Shown: positions 17,498 through 24,670 of the stretch, piece after piece
Layout: the number at the start of each line of letters is the position of its first letter
Position numbering within the stretch: position 1 is the first letter of the stretch
DNA from: Bacillota bacterium
GTDB lineage: Bacteria; Bacillota; Clostridia; Christensenellales; Aristaeellaceae
Direction of reading: 5' to 3'
Length of the DNA stretch: 64,000 nucleotides
NCBI GenBank assembly: GCA_023435435.1
Contig: JAEYRW010000118.1
Location: 1 to 64,000, forward strand
The notes under the pieces: model-generated
Seen by the model: the letters and a program-made list of their open reading frames with translations, nothing else
The model's database searches: none
Told to the model about the DNA's origin: nothing
Program-made: the position numbers and the translations under genes

Positions 17498-18251
17498 TTC
17501 GCGCCTCCTTTAAAATGTAGACGAGTTCGCCGTTCAGAACGTACCGCGCGTCGACCGCCCAGTCCGGCTTCTCCAGCGCCTCGAACCATTCGGAATAATG
17601 TCTTTCCATTCCGACGCCGCGTCCGCCCAGCGTCCGGGTGGGGAAGGTCACAGCCAGACGCGCGGCGTTCACGGTACGGAGCAGCGCCCCGGCCGCGCCT
17701 TTTTTCTGGGTCTCGAGAACGGGCAACAGCTTCATCGCCAGCGCCGCGTCGAATCGCTCCGCCGGGACCGTGCCCGGGCAAAGGAGGTCGCGCACCTCGA
17801 CGCGCGCCCTTGTCCCCGCCCTTGCCGCCCATTCGTTGACGAGCCGCGCCTGTCCGCCCGAGATGTCCACGCCCACCGCGTCGATTCCCACAGAAGCGAG
17901 ATACACCGGGTTCATGCCGCACGCCAGGTCGAGAACCCGCCCGGGCTTTCCGATCCACCCAAAAAGTTCTCCGTAGAACGCGTCCAGCGGCATCCGCTCC
18001 CGGGTGGAGGCGTGCAGCCGCAGCGCGCCCTCCGCGTCGCCCGCAAGCAGAAGTTCCCGCGCTTTTTTGAGCTCGTCCGGCGTCATGAACGCGCCTGTAA
18101 TGGCATGCAGCGCCTCGCGCGCCGCCTTTTCCGCGTCCTTGGGCTTCCTGTGCCGGGAGAACGCCTCTACGAGCACCCGCGCAAGGGTGTCCGGGCACAC
18201 GTCCGCGTACTTTTTCGCTCCGCGCAGCCGTCCAAGCGCAGCTTCCATCAT
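17451..18251 (-). CDS. 16S rRNA (guanine1405-N7)-methyltransferase family protein (ArmA/Rmt-like)
   Basis: The 266-residue protein matches the ArmA/RmtB family over its whole length: KKY and CPDT near residues 13-22, RHRKPKDAEKAAREALHAI, LHASTRER (79-86), SAM site RVLDLACGMNP (105-115), MKLLPVLE (173-180), FPTRTLGGRGVGME (203-216) and YSEWFE (219-224). Known members methylate N7 of G1405 in 16S rRNA and give high-level resistance to 4,6-disubstituted deoxystreptamine aminoglycosides. Here the gene is flanked by rsmI, tgt and rsmH, and its ATG overlaps the tgt stop (ATGA), so it is part of a chromosomal RNA-modification operon. Codon use looks like that of the neighbours, with no mobile element near. 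Activity and resistance are inferred. Confidence 0.85.
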   Translation of the reverse strand: MMEAALGRLRGAKKYADVCPDTLARVLVEAFSRHRKPKDAEKAAREALHAITGAFMTPDELKKARELLLAGDAEGALRLHASTRERMPLDAFYGELFGWIGKPGRVLDLACGMNPVYLASVGIDAVGVDISGGQARLVNEWAARAGTRARVEVRDLLCPGTVPAERFDAALAMKLLPVLETQKKGAAGALLRTVNAARLAVTFPTRTLGGRGVGMERHYSEWFEALEKPDWAVDARYVLNGELVYILKEARNAQVVRGGDAHWEPE

Positions 18252-19312
18252 TGTCCCCTCAATCGCTCCATGAGCCGCCCGTAAAACCGCAGATTGTGCG
18301 CCGTGGCGAGCCGCATGGCGGCGGGATCGTTCATTTTGAACAGGTGCTGCGCGTACGCCCGGGAATGGTTCCGGCAGAGGGCGCAGTCGCAGCCTTCCTC
18401 GACGGGACGGCCGTCGCGGGCGTACTTGTCGTCCATGATGTACATGTGCCGGTAGAATTTTTCGTTCAGTCCCGCGCCGGGTTCAAAGACGTAGAGCCGC
18501 TGGTGCCGCGCCTCCCGCGTGGGAATCACGCAATCGAAAAGCTGGTAGCCAATCTCCACGCACTGAACGATCTCCTCGGGCCGTCCGAGCCCCATGGCGT
18601 ACTTGAGCTTGCCATCCGGCATGGCGTCCGCCGCCATTTTAAGCACGTCCAACCGCAGCGCGCCGTCCGCGCCCAGCGGCCAGCCGCCGAAGCCGTATCC
18701 GTCGAACCCGATTTCATCCAGCCGCCGCCCGCATTCCGTGCGCAAATCCGCGTTCTGGCCGCCCTGCACGATGCCGAACAGCAGGGGCGGCGTGCTTTTC
18801 CCCTTGGCGAGCTTGTCAAACTCCGCCCGGCAGCGGGCGCCCCACTTGACGGTCAAATCCACCGAGCGACGCTGCACCTCGTCCGGGTCGTCCGGCGCGG
18901 TGCACAAATCCAGTGCCATCACGATGTCAGACCCGTATTGGAACTGCGCCTGGATGCACTTTTCGGGCGTAAAGATGAGCTTTTCCGCGCCCATGTCGGG
19001 CCGGAAGATGATTTCATTGTCCCGAATCTCACCGTAGGCCGCGTTCTCGCGGATGAGGGAATAGAGTTGAAACCCGCCCGAATCGGTAAGGATCGCGCCC
19101 TTGTACCCGGTAAACCCGTGAAGTCCTCCCAGGGACTTCACGAGCTTCGCGCCGGGCTTTGTCATGAGGTGGTAGCTGTTCATTTCGAGGCCGAAAAGCC
19201 CTGCCGCGTACACGTCCTCGAAGCTGCCCGCGCGCACGCCGCCGTAGGTCGCGTCCGGAAAGAACGCGGGCAGCGGAATTTCCCCCGTCCGGGTGACGAG
19301 CTTTTCGATCAT
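18248..19312 (-). CDS. tgt: tRNA-guanine transglycosylase, divergent
   Basis: The 354-residue protein has the TIM-barrel motifs of Tgt: LTDSGGFQ (residues 75-82), FGIVQGG, the catalytic aspartate in FDCVIPTRE and the zinc site CDCALC followed by a histidine. It differs from common bacterial Tgt: the N-terminus is short, NTYHL is NSYHL, and the GGLAVGE base-recognition segment reads GGWPLGA. It may therefore use a different deazapurine, for example salvaged queuine rather than preQ1. ATG 19312 overlaps the rsmH stop by four bases; the open frame reaches 19435 but those codons lie within rsmH. No queA is seen nearby. Confidence 0.88.
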   Translation of the reverse strand: MIEKLVTRTGEIPLPAFFPDATYGGVRAGSFEDVYAAGLFGLEMNSYHLMTKPGAKLVKSLGGLHGFTGYKGAILTDSGGFQLYSLIRENAAYGEIRDNEIIFRPDMGAEKLIFTPEKCIQAQFQYGSDIVMALDLCTAPDDPDEVQRRSVDLTVKWGARCRAEFDKLAKGKSTPPLLFGIVQGGQNADLRTECGRRLDEIGFDGYGFGGWPLGADGALRLDVLKMAADAMPDGKLKYAMGLGRPEEIVQCVEIGYQLFDCVIPTREARHQRLYVFEPGAGLNEKFYRHMYIMDDKYARDGRPVEEGCDCALCRNHSRAYAQHLFKMNDPAAMRLATAHNLRFYGRLMERLRGQ

Positions 19313-20220
19313 AGCTTTTCCACCGCCCGCAGATTCGCGCTTCGCGCGCGCGGATTTTCCGTAAGCTCCGCTTCGGAGGCCGTCACGGGCTTGCGGGTGA
19401 CGAGCCGCACCGACGCAATTTTCCCGCACACGCACACCGGGATGTCCGGCGGACAGGTGCAGGGATTCGCCAGCCTGCGGAACGTGTTTTTGACAATCCG
19501 GTCCTCAAGGGAGTGAAAGGTCAATACGCAGAGCCGTCCCCCCGGCTTCAAGAGGCCGACGAGCATTTCCAGAGATCCCTCGAGGGGATCAAGCTCGTCA
19601 TTGACCGCGATCCGAAGCGCCTGGAACGTCCTGCGCGCCGGGTGCGCGCCGTCCTTTTCCCGGAATTTCCGGGGAATCGCCGCGTCGATGGCGGAAACAA
19701 GCTGGGGCGTGGTCGCAATCGGCCGCCGGTCGCAGATGACCCGCGCGATTTGCCGCGCCCACTTTTCCTCGCCGTAGGCGCGGAAGATGCGCGTCAGCTC
19801 GTCCGCGCTCCGGCCGTTTACGATGTCCGCGGCGGTGAGGGGGGCGGCGGCGTCCATCCGCATGTCGAGAGGGGCGTCGTCGTGATAGGAAAAGCCGCGC
19901 GCGCGCACGTCGAGCTGGTGGGACGACACGCCCAAATCGATGAGAATCCCGTCAAACGCCATGCCGTCCGTCAGCAGGCGCGCGTCGTGGAAGTTCCCGC
20001 GCACGGCACGAAACCGGGAGTCGGAAATGCGCGCGGAAGCCGCGGCGACGGCGTCCGCGTCCCGGTCGATGCCTGTGAGCGTCCCGCCCGCGAGCCTTTT
20101 CAGGATTTCCGCGCTGTGTCCGCCGCCACCGAGGGTGCAGTCGAGGTAGTCCCCGCCGGCTCTGATGTCCAGAGCCTCCATGCACTCGTTCAGCATGACG
20201 GACAGGTGATGAAATTCCAT
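19309..20220 (-). CDS. rsmH: 16S rRNA (cytosine1402-N4)-methyltransferase
   Basis: RsmH/MraW of 303 residues, which methylates N4 of C1402 in the decoding centre. The N-terminal HHLSVMLNECMEAL, SAM motif DCTLGGGGHSAEIL, DLGVSSHQLD, RGFSYHDDAPLDMRM and the C-terminal GGRLCVLTFHSLEDRIVK are all family features. It usually heads the mra/dcw cell-division cluster; here it is joined instead to tgt, the Rmt-like gene and rsmI. TAGGAGA lies seven bases before the ATG. The 48-bp gap upstream is filled by a 12-9-12 repeat element. Confidence 0.97.
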   Translation of the reverse strand: MEFHHLSVMLNECMEALDIRAGGDYLDCTLGGGGHSAEILKRLAGGTLTGIDRDADAVAAASARISDSRFRAVRGNFHDARLLTDGMAFDGILIDLGVSSHQLDVRARGFSYHDDAPLDMRMDAAAPLTAADIVNGRSADELTRIFRAYGEEKWARQIARVICDRRPIATTPQLVSAIDAAIPRKFREKDGAHPARRTFQALRIAVNDELDPLEGSLEMLVGLLKPGGRLCVLTFHSLEDRIVKNTFRRLANPCTCPPDIPVCVCGKIASVRLVTRKPVTASEAELTENPRARSANLRAVEKL

Positions 20221-20237
20221 CGATTTCTCCTATCAAT

Positions 20238-20270
20238 AGACCGTAGTCTGAATAAAATGGACCAAAGTTT
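20238..20270. repeat. 12-9-12 inverted-repeat element, copy D
   Basis: AGACCGTAGTCT (20238-20249), spacer GAATAAAAT, then GGACCAAAGTTT (20259-20270). The left repeat is the exact reverse complement of AGACTACGGTCT at 57196. Centres are 21 bp apart. The element fills the gap between folC and rsmH and would lie just upstream of the rsmH ribosome binding site, so it could be an operator. Confidence 0.75.
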
Positions 20271-21528
20271 AATCCTGCGTCGGGAAACATTCGTCCCCGG
20301 CAAGGATTTTGCGCACCGCACCCGCGATGTAGAGAGACCCGGCGAACACCTTGATTCCTTCGCGCGCCATCGCCGTCCGCACGGCGTTTTCCACGCCGGC
20401 AACGCAAGATGCTTCGACGCCCTGCGCGCGGTAAAGCGCCGCCAAGGATTCCGGCTCCGCGGCCCGGGGTTCGTCCACCTTTGTGGCGATCACCCGCGCA
20501 CACACGGGCGCAAGGATTTCCGCGCATTCCTCCATCTGTTTGTCGTGCATCATGCCCGTGACAAGAACGATTTTTTCGTCGGGGAAAAAGCGTTCGAGGT
20601 AATCCCGCAGCGCGCGCGCGCCCTGGGGATTGTGCGCGCCGTCGATGAGCGCGCCGCCGATCCATTCGAGCCTGCAGGGCCATTTTGCAAGGGCGACGCC
20701 GCGCCGGATGGCGGCTGGGCCGATGCCCATCTCGCGCAGTCCGCGAATGGCCAACGATGCGTTCAGAAGCTGATGCCGTCCGCTCATGGCCGTCCGGAAT
20801 TCGACGTCATCCAGCAAAAACCGCGCGCCGTGGGCAGTTTCCTCCACGATTTCCGGCATTCGTGCGACGGTCAGCCTCGAACCCCGCTCGCGGGCAGCCC
20901 TGCGGAACACGTTCAGTATAGTTTCCGGCTGCTCCTGCACCACGGCAGGCACGCCGGGCTTGATGATTCCCGCCTTCTCATACGCGATTTCCTCGACGGT
21001 ATCGCCCAGTATCTTCATGTGGTCGAGCCCGATGGCGGCGATCATGGAGACGTCCGGTGAAATCACGTTGGTCGAATCGAACCGTCCGCCCAGACCCACC
21101 TCCACCACGGCCGCGTCGACGTCCATCCGCGCAAAATGCTCGAACGCAAGCGCCGTGCCCAGTTCAAACGTCGTGGGCATGATCCCCGCGCGCACCAGCT
21201 TCCCCGTCTTTTCCACAAGCAGATTGACGATGTCGACGAGCGCGGCGTCCGGAATCGGCGCGCCCATGACCTGCACGCGCTCGTTGTAATGAATGAGATA
21301 GGGGGAGGTATACATCCCCGTGCGCAGGCCCGCTTCCCGGAGCGCGCGTTCGGTAAACGCCGCCGTGGAGCCCTTTCCGTTTGTTCCCGCGATGTGCGCG
21401 CAGCGGAAGCGCCCCTCGGGATTTCCCAGCGCCGCCAGCAGCGCGCGCGTATTTTCAAGTCCGTTTTTCTGGCCCTTGTACCGGGCCCCGTGTATCCAGT
21501 CGATGGCGTCCTTTGCGTTTGTGAACAT
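20269..21528 (-). CDS. folC: Folylpolyglutamate synthase/dihydrofolate synthase
   Basis: A 419-residue Mur-ligase-fold enzyme that adds glutamates to folates and often also makes dihydrofolate. The P-loop is AGTNGKGST (near residue 47), followed by TSPYLIHYNERVQV, VEVGLGGRFDSTNV, GLDHMKILGDTVEEIAYEKAGI and GALIDGAHNPQGARALRDYL. Length and order are ordinary. The ATG follows GAGGGTG. Its stop lies within a 12-9-12 element that separates it from rsmH. Confidence 0.95.
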   Translation of the reverse strand: MFTNAKDAIDWIHGARYKGQKNGLENTRALLAALGNPEGRFRCAHIAGTNGKGSTAAFTERALREAGLRTGMYTSPYLIHYNERVQVMGAPIPDAALVDIVNLLVEKTGKLVRAGIMPTTFELGTALAFEHFARMDVDAAVVEVGLGGRFDSTNVISPDVSMIAAIGLDHMKILGDTVEEIAYEKAGIIKPGVPAVVQEQPETILNVFRRAARERGSRLTVARMPEIVEETAHGARFLLDDVEFRTAMSGRHQLLNASLAIRGLREMGIGPAAIRRGVALAKWPCRLEWIGGALIDGAHNPQGARALRDYLERFFPDEKIVLVTGMMHDKQMEECAEILAPVCARVIATKVDEPRAAEPESLAALYRAQGVEASCVAGVENAVRTAMAREGIKVFAGSLYIAGAVRKILAGDECFPTQD

Positions 21529-21544
21529 ACGTCACCCTCGTTCA

Positions 21545-21580
21545 ATAAAAATCGGCAACGCGCGAGTCGCGCATCGCCGA
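21545..21580 (-). terminator. Intrinsic terminator after trpS
   Basis: Read on the minus strand, an 11-bp stem (GGCGATGCGCG with CGCGCGTTGCC, two G-T pairs) is closed by a three-base loop and followed by GATTTTTATT. Confidence 0.8.
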
Positions 21581-21591
21581 ATCGGCTGATC

Positions 21592-22605
21592 TCAGAGCTT
21601 GAATGGCGCGATGCCGAGCTTCTTGCGCATTTTGAGCATCGTCTTGTGCGCCAGCGCGCCCGCCCGCTCGGCGCCGTCCGTCATCACCGACTGGAGGTAC
21701 TCCTTGTCGCCAATGATCCGGTCGTATTCCGCCTGAATGGGTTCGAGCGTCGCGACCACCGCGTCCGCCACCGCGTCCTTGAACGCGCCATAGCCCTTGC
21801 CTTCAAAATCCGCCGCGATGCCGTCGAGGGGTGCCCCCGCGAGCACGGAAAGGATTGACATGAGGTTTGAGACGCCCGGCTTGTTTTCGGGATCGAACCG
21901 TACGCATCCCTCGCTGTCGGTTACCGCGCGCTTGATCTTTTTCCGGATTACGTCGGGCTTGTCGAGCAGCGCGATGAAAGTCTCCTCGGGGTCCGACTTG
22001 GACATCTTCTTTTCCGGCTCCAGAAGGCTCATCACCCGCGCGCCGACCTTGGGGATGTACGCGTCCGGCACCACCAAAACGTCTCCGTAAATGGCGTTAA
22101 ACCGCTGTGCGATGTCCCGGGAGAGCTCGAGGTGCTGCTTCTGGTCCGCGCCGATGGGCACGAGATCGGACAAATACAGAAGGATGTCCGCCGCCATCAG
22201 AACGGGATAGGTGAACAGTCCCGCGTTGATGTTGTCCTGATTTTTCTGGGATTTTTCCTTGTACTGGGTCATGCGCCCAAGCTCGCCCACATATGTGAAG
22301 CAGCTCAACAGCCACGACAGTTCCGCATGCTCGTGCACATGGGACTGGAAGAAGATGACGTTCTTCTTCGGGTCGAGCCCGCACGCGAGAAAGAGGCTCA
22401 TGGTTCGAAGACACGCCTTGCGAAGCTCCGCGGGGTTCTGCCGCACCGTGAGCGAGTGAAGGTCAACAATCGAATAGACGCAGTCGTACTCGTCCTGCAG
22501 AAGATTGAAATTCCGAAGCGCGCCGATGTAATTTCCCAGGGTCAACTGCCCGGTAGGCTGTATCCCCGAAAAGATTCTTTTTTTCTGGGTCGTCATCTCG
22601 TCCAT
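21592..22605 (-). CDS. trpS: Tryptophan-tRNA ligase
   Basis: A class I synthetase of 337 residues that charges tRNA-Trp. The HIGH-equivalent region is FSGIQPTGQLTLGNYIGAL (residues 12-30) and the KMSKS loop is EKKMSKSDPEE near residue 200. AADILLYLSDLVPIGADQKQHLEL is the tryptophan-binding stretch. GGGAGG lies eight bases before the ATG. I see no T-box in the short region upstream, in contrast to thrS. Confidence 0.97.
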   Translation of the reverse strand: MDEMTTQKKRIFSGIQPTGQLTLGNYIGALRNFNLLQDEYDCVYSIVDLHSLTVRQNPAELRKACLRTMSLFLACGLDPKKNVIFFQSHVHEHAELSWLLSCFTYVGELGRMTQYKEKSQKNQDNINAGLFTYPVLMAADILLYLSDLVPIGADQKQHLELSRDIAQRFNAIYGDVLVVPDAYIPKVGARVMSLLEPEKKMSKSDPEETFIALLDKPDVIRKKIKRAVTDSEGCVRFDPENKPGVSNLMSILSVLAGAPLDGIAADFEGKGYGAFKDAVADAVVATLEPIQAEYDRIIGDKEYLQSVMTDGAERAGALAHKTMLKMRKKLGIAPFKL

Positions 22606-22673
22606 GTCCTTGCCTCCCGCCGAAAATCCACCCGTAAATTATAGCATGTCGCCAAAATTCAGTCAAGGTTCAC

Positions 22674-22702
22674 TTGCGCGTCCGCCGCGTTTCTGTTACA
22701 AT
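22674..22702 (+). promoter_or_regulatory. Sigma-A promoter of plsX-acpP-rnc-smc-ftsY
   Basis: TTGCGC (22674-22679), 17 bases, TACAAT (22697-22702). A second -10-like hexamer TATGAT is at 22707. No FapR-type operator was recognised. Confidence 0.65.
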
Positions 22703-22734
22703 GTGGTATGATATGCTGAACAATGGAATGGGTG

Positions 22735-23754
22735 ATGAATGTGAGTCAGTACGTGATCTCCGTAGACGCCATGGGCGGGGATAATGCGCCGGCGGCGATT
22801 GTCGCGGGCGCGCAGGCTGCCGTCCGGACGTTCGGGGACATCAGGCTCCTGCTTTGCGGAAAGCGCGAGGCGCTGGAAGGCGCGGCGGGCGAGCGGATTT
22901 CAATCATCGACGCGCGCGAGGTCATTGAGATGGAGGAATCTCCCATGATCGCCGTGCGCAAAAAAACGGATTCCTCCCTCGTGCGCGCGCTCATGGAAGT
23001 GCGCGAGGGCCGCGCGCAGGCCGCGGTTTCCGCGGGATCCACCGGCGCGCTGTTGGCGGGCGGCATGTTCAAGGTGGGGCGCATCCCCGGCATCGACAGG
23101 CCCGCGCTGGCGCCCGTGATTCCCGGACTCAAAGGCCCCGTGCTGCTCCTCGACGTGGGCGCAAACGTGGACTGTCAGCCCAAATTCCTCAACCAGTTTG
23201 GGCTCATGGGCGCCGCTTACATGACGGGCGTTCTGGGGATCGAAAACCCGAAGGTGGGCCTCGCGAACATCGGCACTGAAGAAGAAAAGGGCAACAAGCT
23301 CGCCAAGGAGACCCACGCGCTCATGAAAAACCAAACAAGCTACAACTTCGTGGGCAACGTGGAGGCGCGGGAAATCATCTCGGGGGAAACGCAGGTGGTG
23401 GTTTTCGACGGCTTCGACGGAAACCTGATCCTGAAATATACGGAAGGACTCGCTTCCGCCATGTCCAAGATGCTTAAGGAAGAGCTTCTGCGCGACGCGC
23501 GCTCGAAGTTCGGCGCGCTCTTTCTCAAGCCCGCGCTCAAGCGGTTCAAATCGCGCATGGATTACCGCGAGCACGGCGGCGCTCCGCTTCTGGGCGTGGA
23601 CGGCGCGCTCATCAAGGCCCACGGCTCGTCGGACGCCCGCGCCATTGAAACGGCCATCGGGCAGGCGCGCAACATGATCAAAAACGACGTAGTGGGAAAG
23701 ATCCGCGCGGGCGTCGCGGGGCTTTCCAACCCGGATGATAAGGGGGAGAAGTAA
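22735..23754 (+). CDS. plsX: Phosphate acyltransferase PlsX
   Basis: The enzyme converts acyl-ACP to acyl phosphate, the first step of phosphatidic acid synthesis in most Gram-positives. SVDAMGGDNAPAAIVAGA at the start, MIAVRKKTDSSLVRAL, VSAGSTGALLAGG, LLDVGANVDCQP, NIGTEEEKGN and VFDGFDGNLILKYTEG are family motifs. The start is uncertain: ATG 22735 gives 339 residues and follows GGAATGGG; ATG 22723 would add four residues but has no ribosome binding site. The stop touches the start of acpP. Confidence 0.95.
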   Translation: MNVSQYVISVDAMGGDNAPAAIVAGAQAAVRTFGDIRLLLCGKREALEGAAGERISIIDAREVIEMEESPMIAVRKKTDSSLVRALMEVREGRAQAAVSAGSTGALLAGGMFKVGRIPGIDRPALAPVIPGLKGPVLLLDVGANVDCQPKFLNQFGLMGAAYMTGVLGIENPKVGLANIGTEEEKGNKLAKETHALMKNQTSYNFVGNVEAREIISGETQVVVFDGFDGNLILKYTEGLASAMSKMLKEELLRDARSKFGALFLKPALKRFKSRMDYREHGGAPLLGVDGALIKAHGSSDARAIETAIGQARNMIKNDVVGKIRAGVAGLSNPDDKGEK

Positions 23755-23997
23755 ATGGCAGACCCGAAGATCGTAAAGGAAAAGGTTGCGGAATACATCC
23801 TCAATCAACTGCCCGTGAAGAAGGAAGAAGTTGTGCCGAACGCGCGGTTGGTGGAAGATTTGGGCGCGGACAGCGCAAACCTCATCATGCTCATCATGGA
23901 CCTCGAAAACGAATTCGATATCACGGTGTCGGACGAGATGCTCGCGGGCGTCAAGACCGTGGGCGACATCGAAAAATACCTCGTGGAGCACGCCTGA
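23755..23997 (+). CDS. acpP: Acyl carrier protein
   Basis: An 80-residue acidic helical protein. The phosphopantetheine serine is in [16 protein letters not shown] (serine at residue 40). Most ACPs read DSL here; this one reads DSA. The rest ([33 protein letters not shown]) is ordinary. It carries acyl chains for PlsX and fatty acid synthesis. The ATG follows the plsX stop without a gap and uses GGGGGAGAAG inside plsX as ribosome binding site. Confidence 0.94.
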   Translation: MADPKIVKEKVAEYILNQLPVKKEEVVPNARLVEDLGADSANLIMLIMDLENEFDITVSDEMLAGVKTVGDIEKYLVEHA

Positions 23998-23998
23998 C

Positions 23999-24670
23999 GT
24001 GGAGGAAATCGAGGCCATTTTGGGATATCGCTTCCGCGACGCGCGCCTTCTCGAGACGGCGCTCACGCATCCGTCCTTCGGCTCCGACCACCGCGTGCCG
24101 CATTACCAGCGGCTCGAGTTTCTGGGGGACGCGGTGCTGGAGCTCGCGATCAGCAGGTATCTCTATTTTGAGTTACCGGACGTAAACGAAGGGCGGCTCA
24201 CCCGCTTGCGCGCGGAGCTCGTGCGCGAGGAATCACTCTACAAAATTGCCGAAAAATTGGGCCTGGGCGCAAAGATTCGGCTCTCGGTGGGCGAAGAAAA
24301 GAGCGGGGGCCGCGAAAAACCGTCCATCCTTTCGGACATCGCAGAGGCGGTCATTGGCGCCGTGTATCTCGATGGCGGCACGGAGGCGGCCCATGCGGTG
24401 GTCATGCGCATGTTTGCGGGCATGCTTGATCCATCCGCGCTCAAGGAGACGCTGGACGCCAAGACGCGGCTTCAGGAGCGGCTTCAAAGCGAGGGACGGA
24501 TGCCCGTCTACGAGATGCGCTCTGCGGAGGGACCGCCCCACGATCCCGTTTTCACCTATGCCGTGCGCGCGGACGGCCGGACGCTCGGAGAGGGCGCGGG
24601 CCGCTCAAAGCAGGCGGCGCAGCAGGCGGCCGCGCGGGCCGCACTCAAATTGATCGGGGAGATAAGCTGA
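23999..24670 (+). CDS. rnc: Ribonuclease III
   Basis: A 223-residue double-strand-specific RNase used in rRNA and mRNA processing. The signature [16 protein letters not shown] (about residues 38-53) carries the catalytic acidic residues, [17 protein letters not shown] is the second acidic motif, and the C-terminal 70 residues form the dsRNA-binding domain ([36 protein letters not shown]). I chose GTG 23999, one base after the acpP stop; the upstream open frame overlaps acpP. The acpP-rnc-smc-ftsY order is typical for Firmicutes. Confidence 0.96.
   Translation: MEEIEAILGYRFRDARLLETALTHPSFGSDHRVPHYQRLEFLGDAVLELAISRYLYFELPDVNEGRLTRLRAELVREESLYKIAEKLGLGAKIRLSVGEEKSGGREKPSILSDIAEAVIGAVYLDGGTEAAHAVVMRMFAGMLDPSALKETLDAKTRLQERLQSEGRMPVYEMRSAEGPPHDPVFTYAVRADGRTLGEGAGRSKQAAQQAAARAALKLIGEIS

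Noticed and set aside
17451..18251. Recent acquisition of the Rmt-like gene on a mobile element
   Set aside because: No transposase, integrase or direct repeats nearby, composition like its neighbours, and tight overlap with tgt and rsmI on both sides.
20238..20270. LexA/SOS box or CtsR box as explanation for the 12-9-12 element
   Set aside because: LexA of Firmicutes prefers GAAC-N4-GTTC and CtsR a direct repeat of RGTCAAA; the element has neither, and the adjoining genes are not SOS or heat-shock genes.
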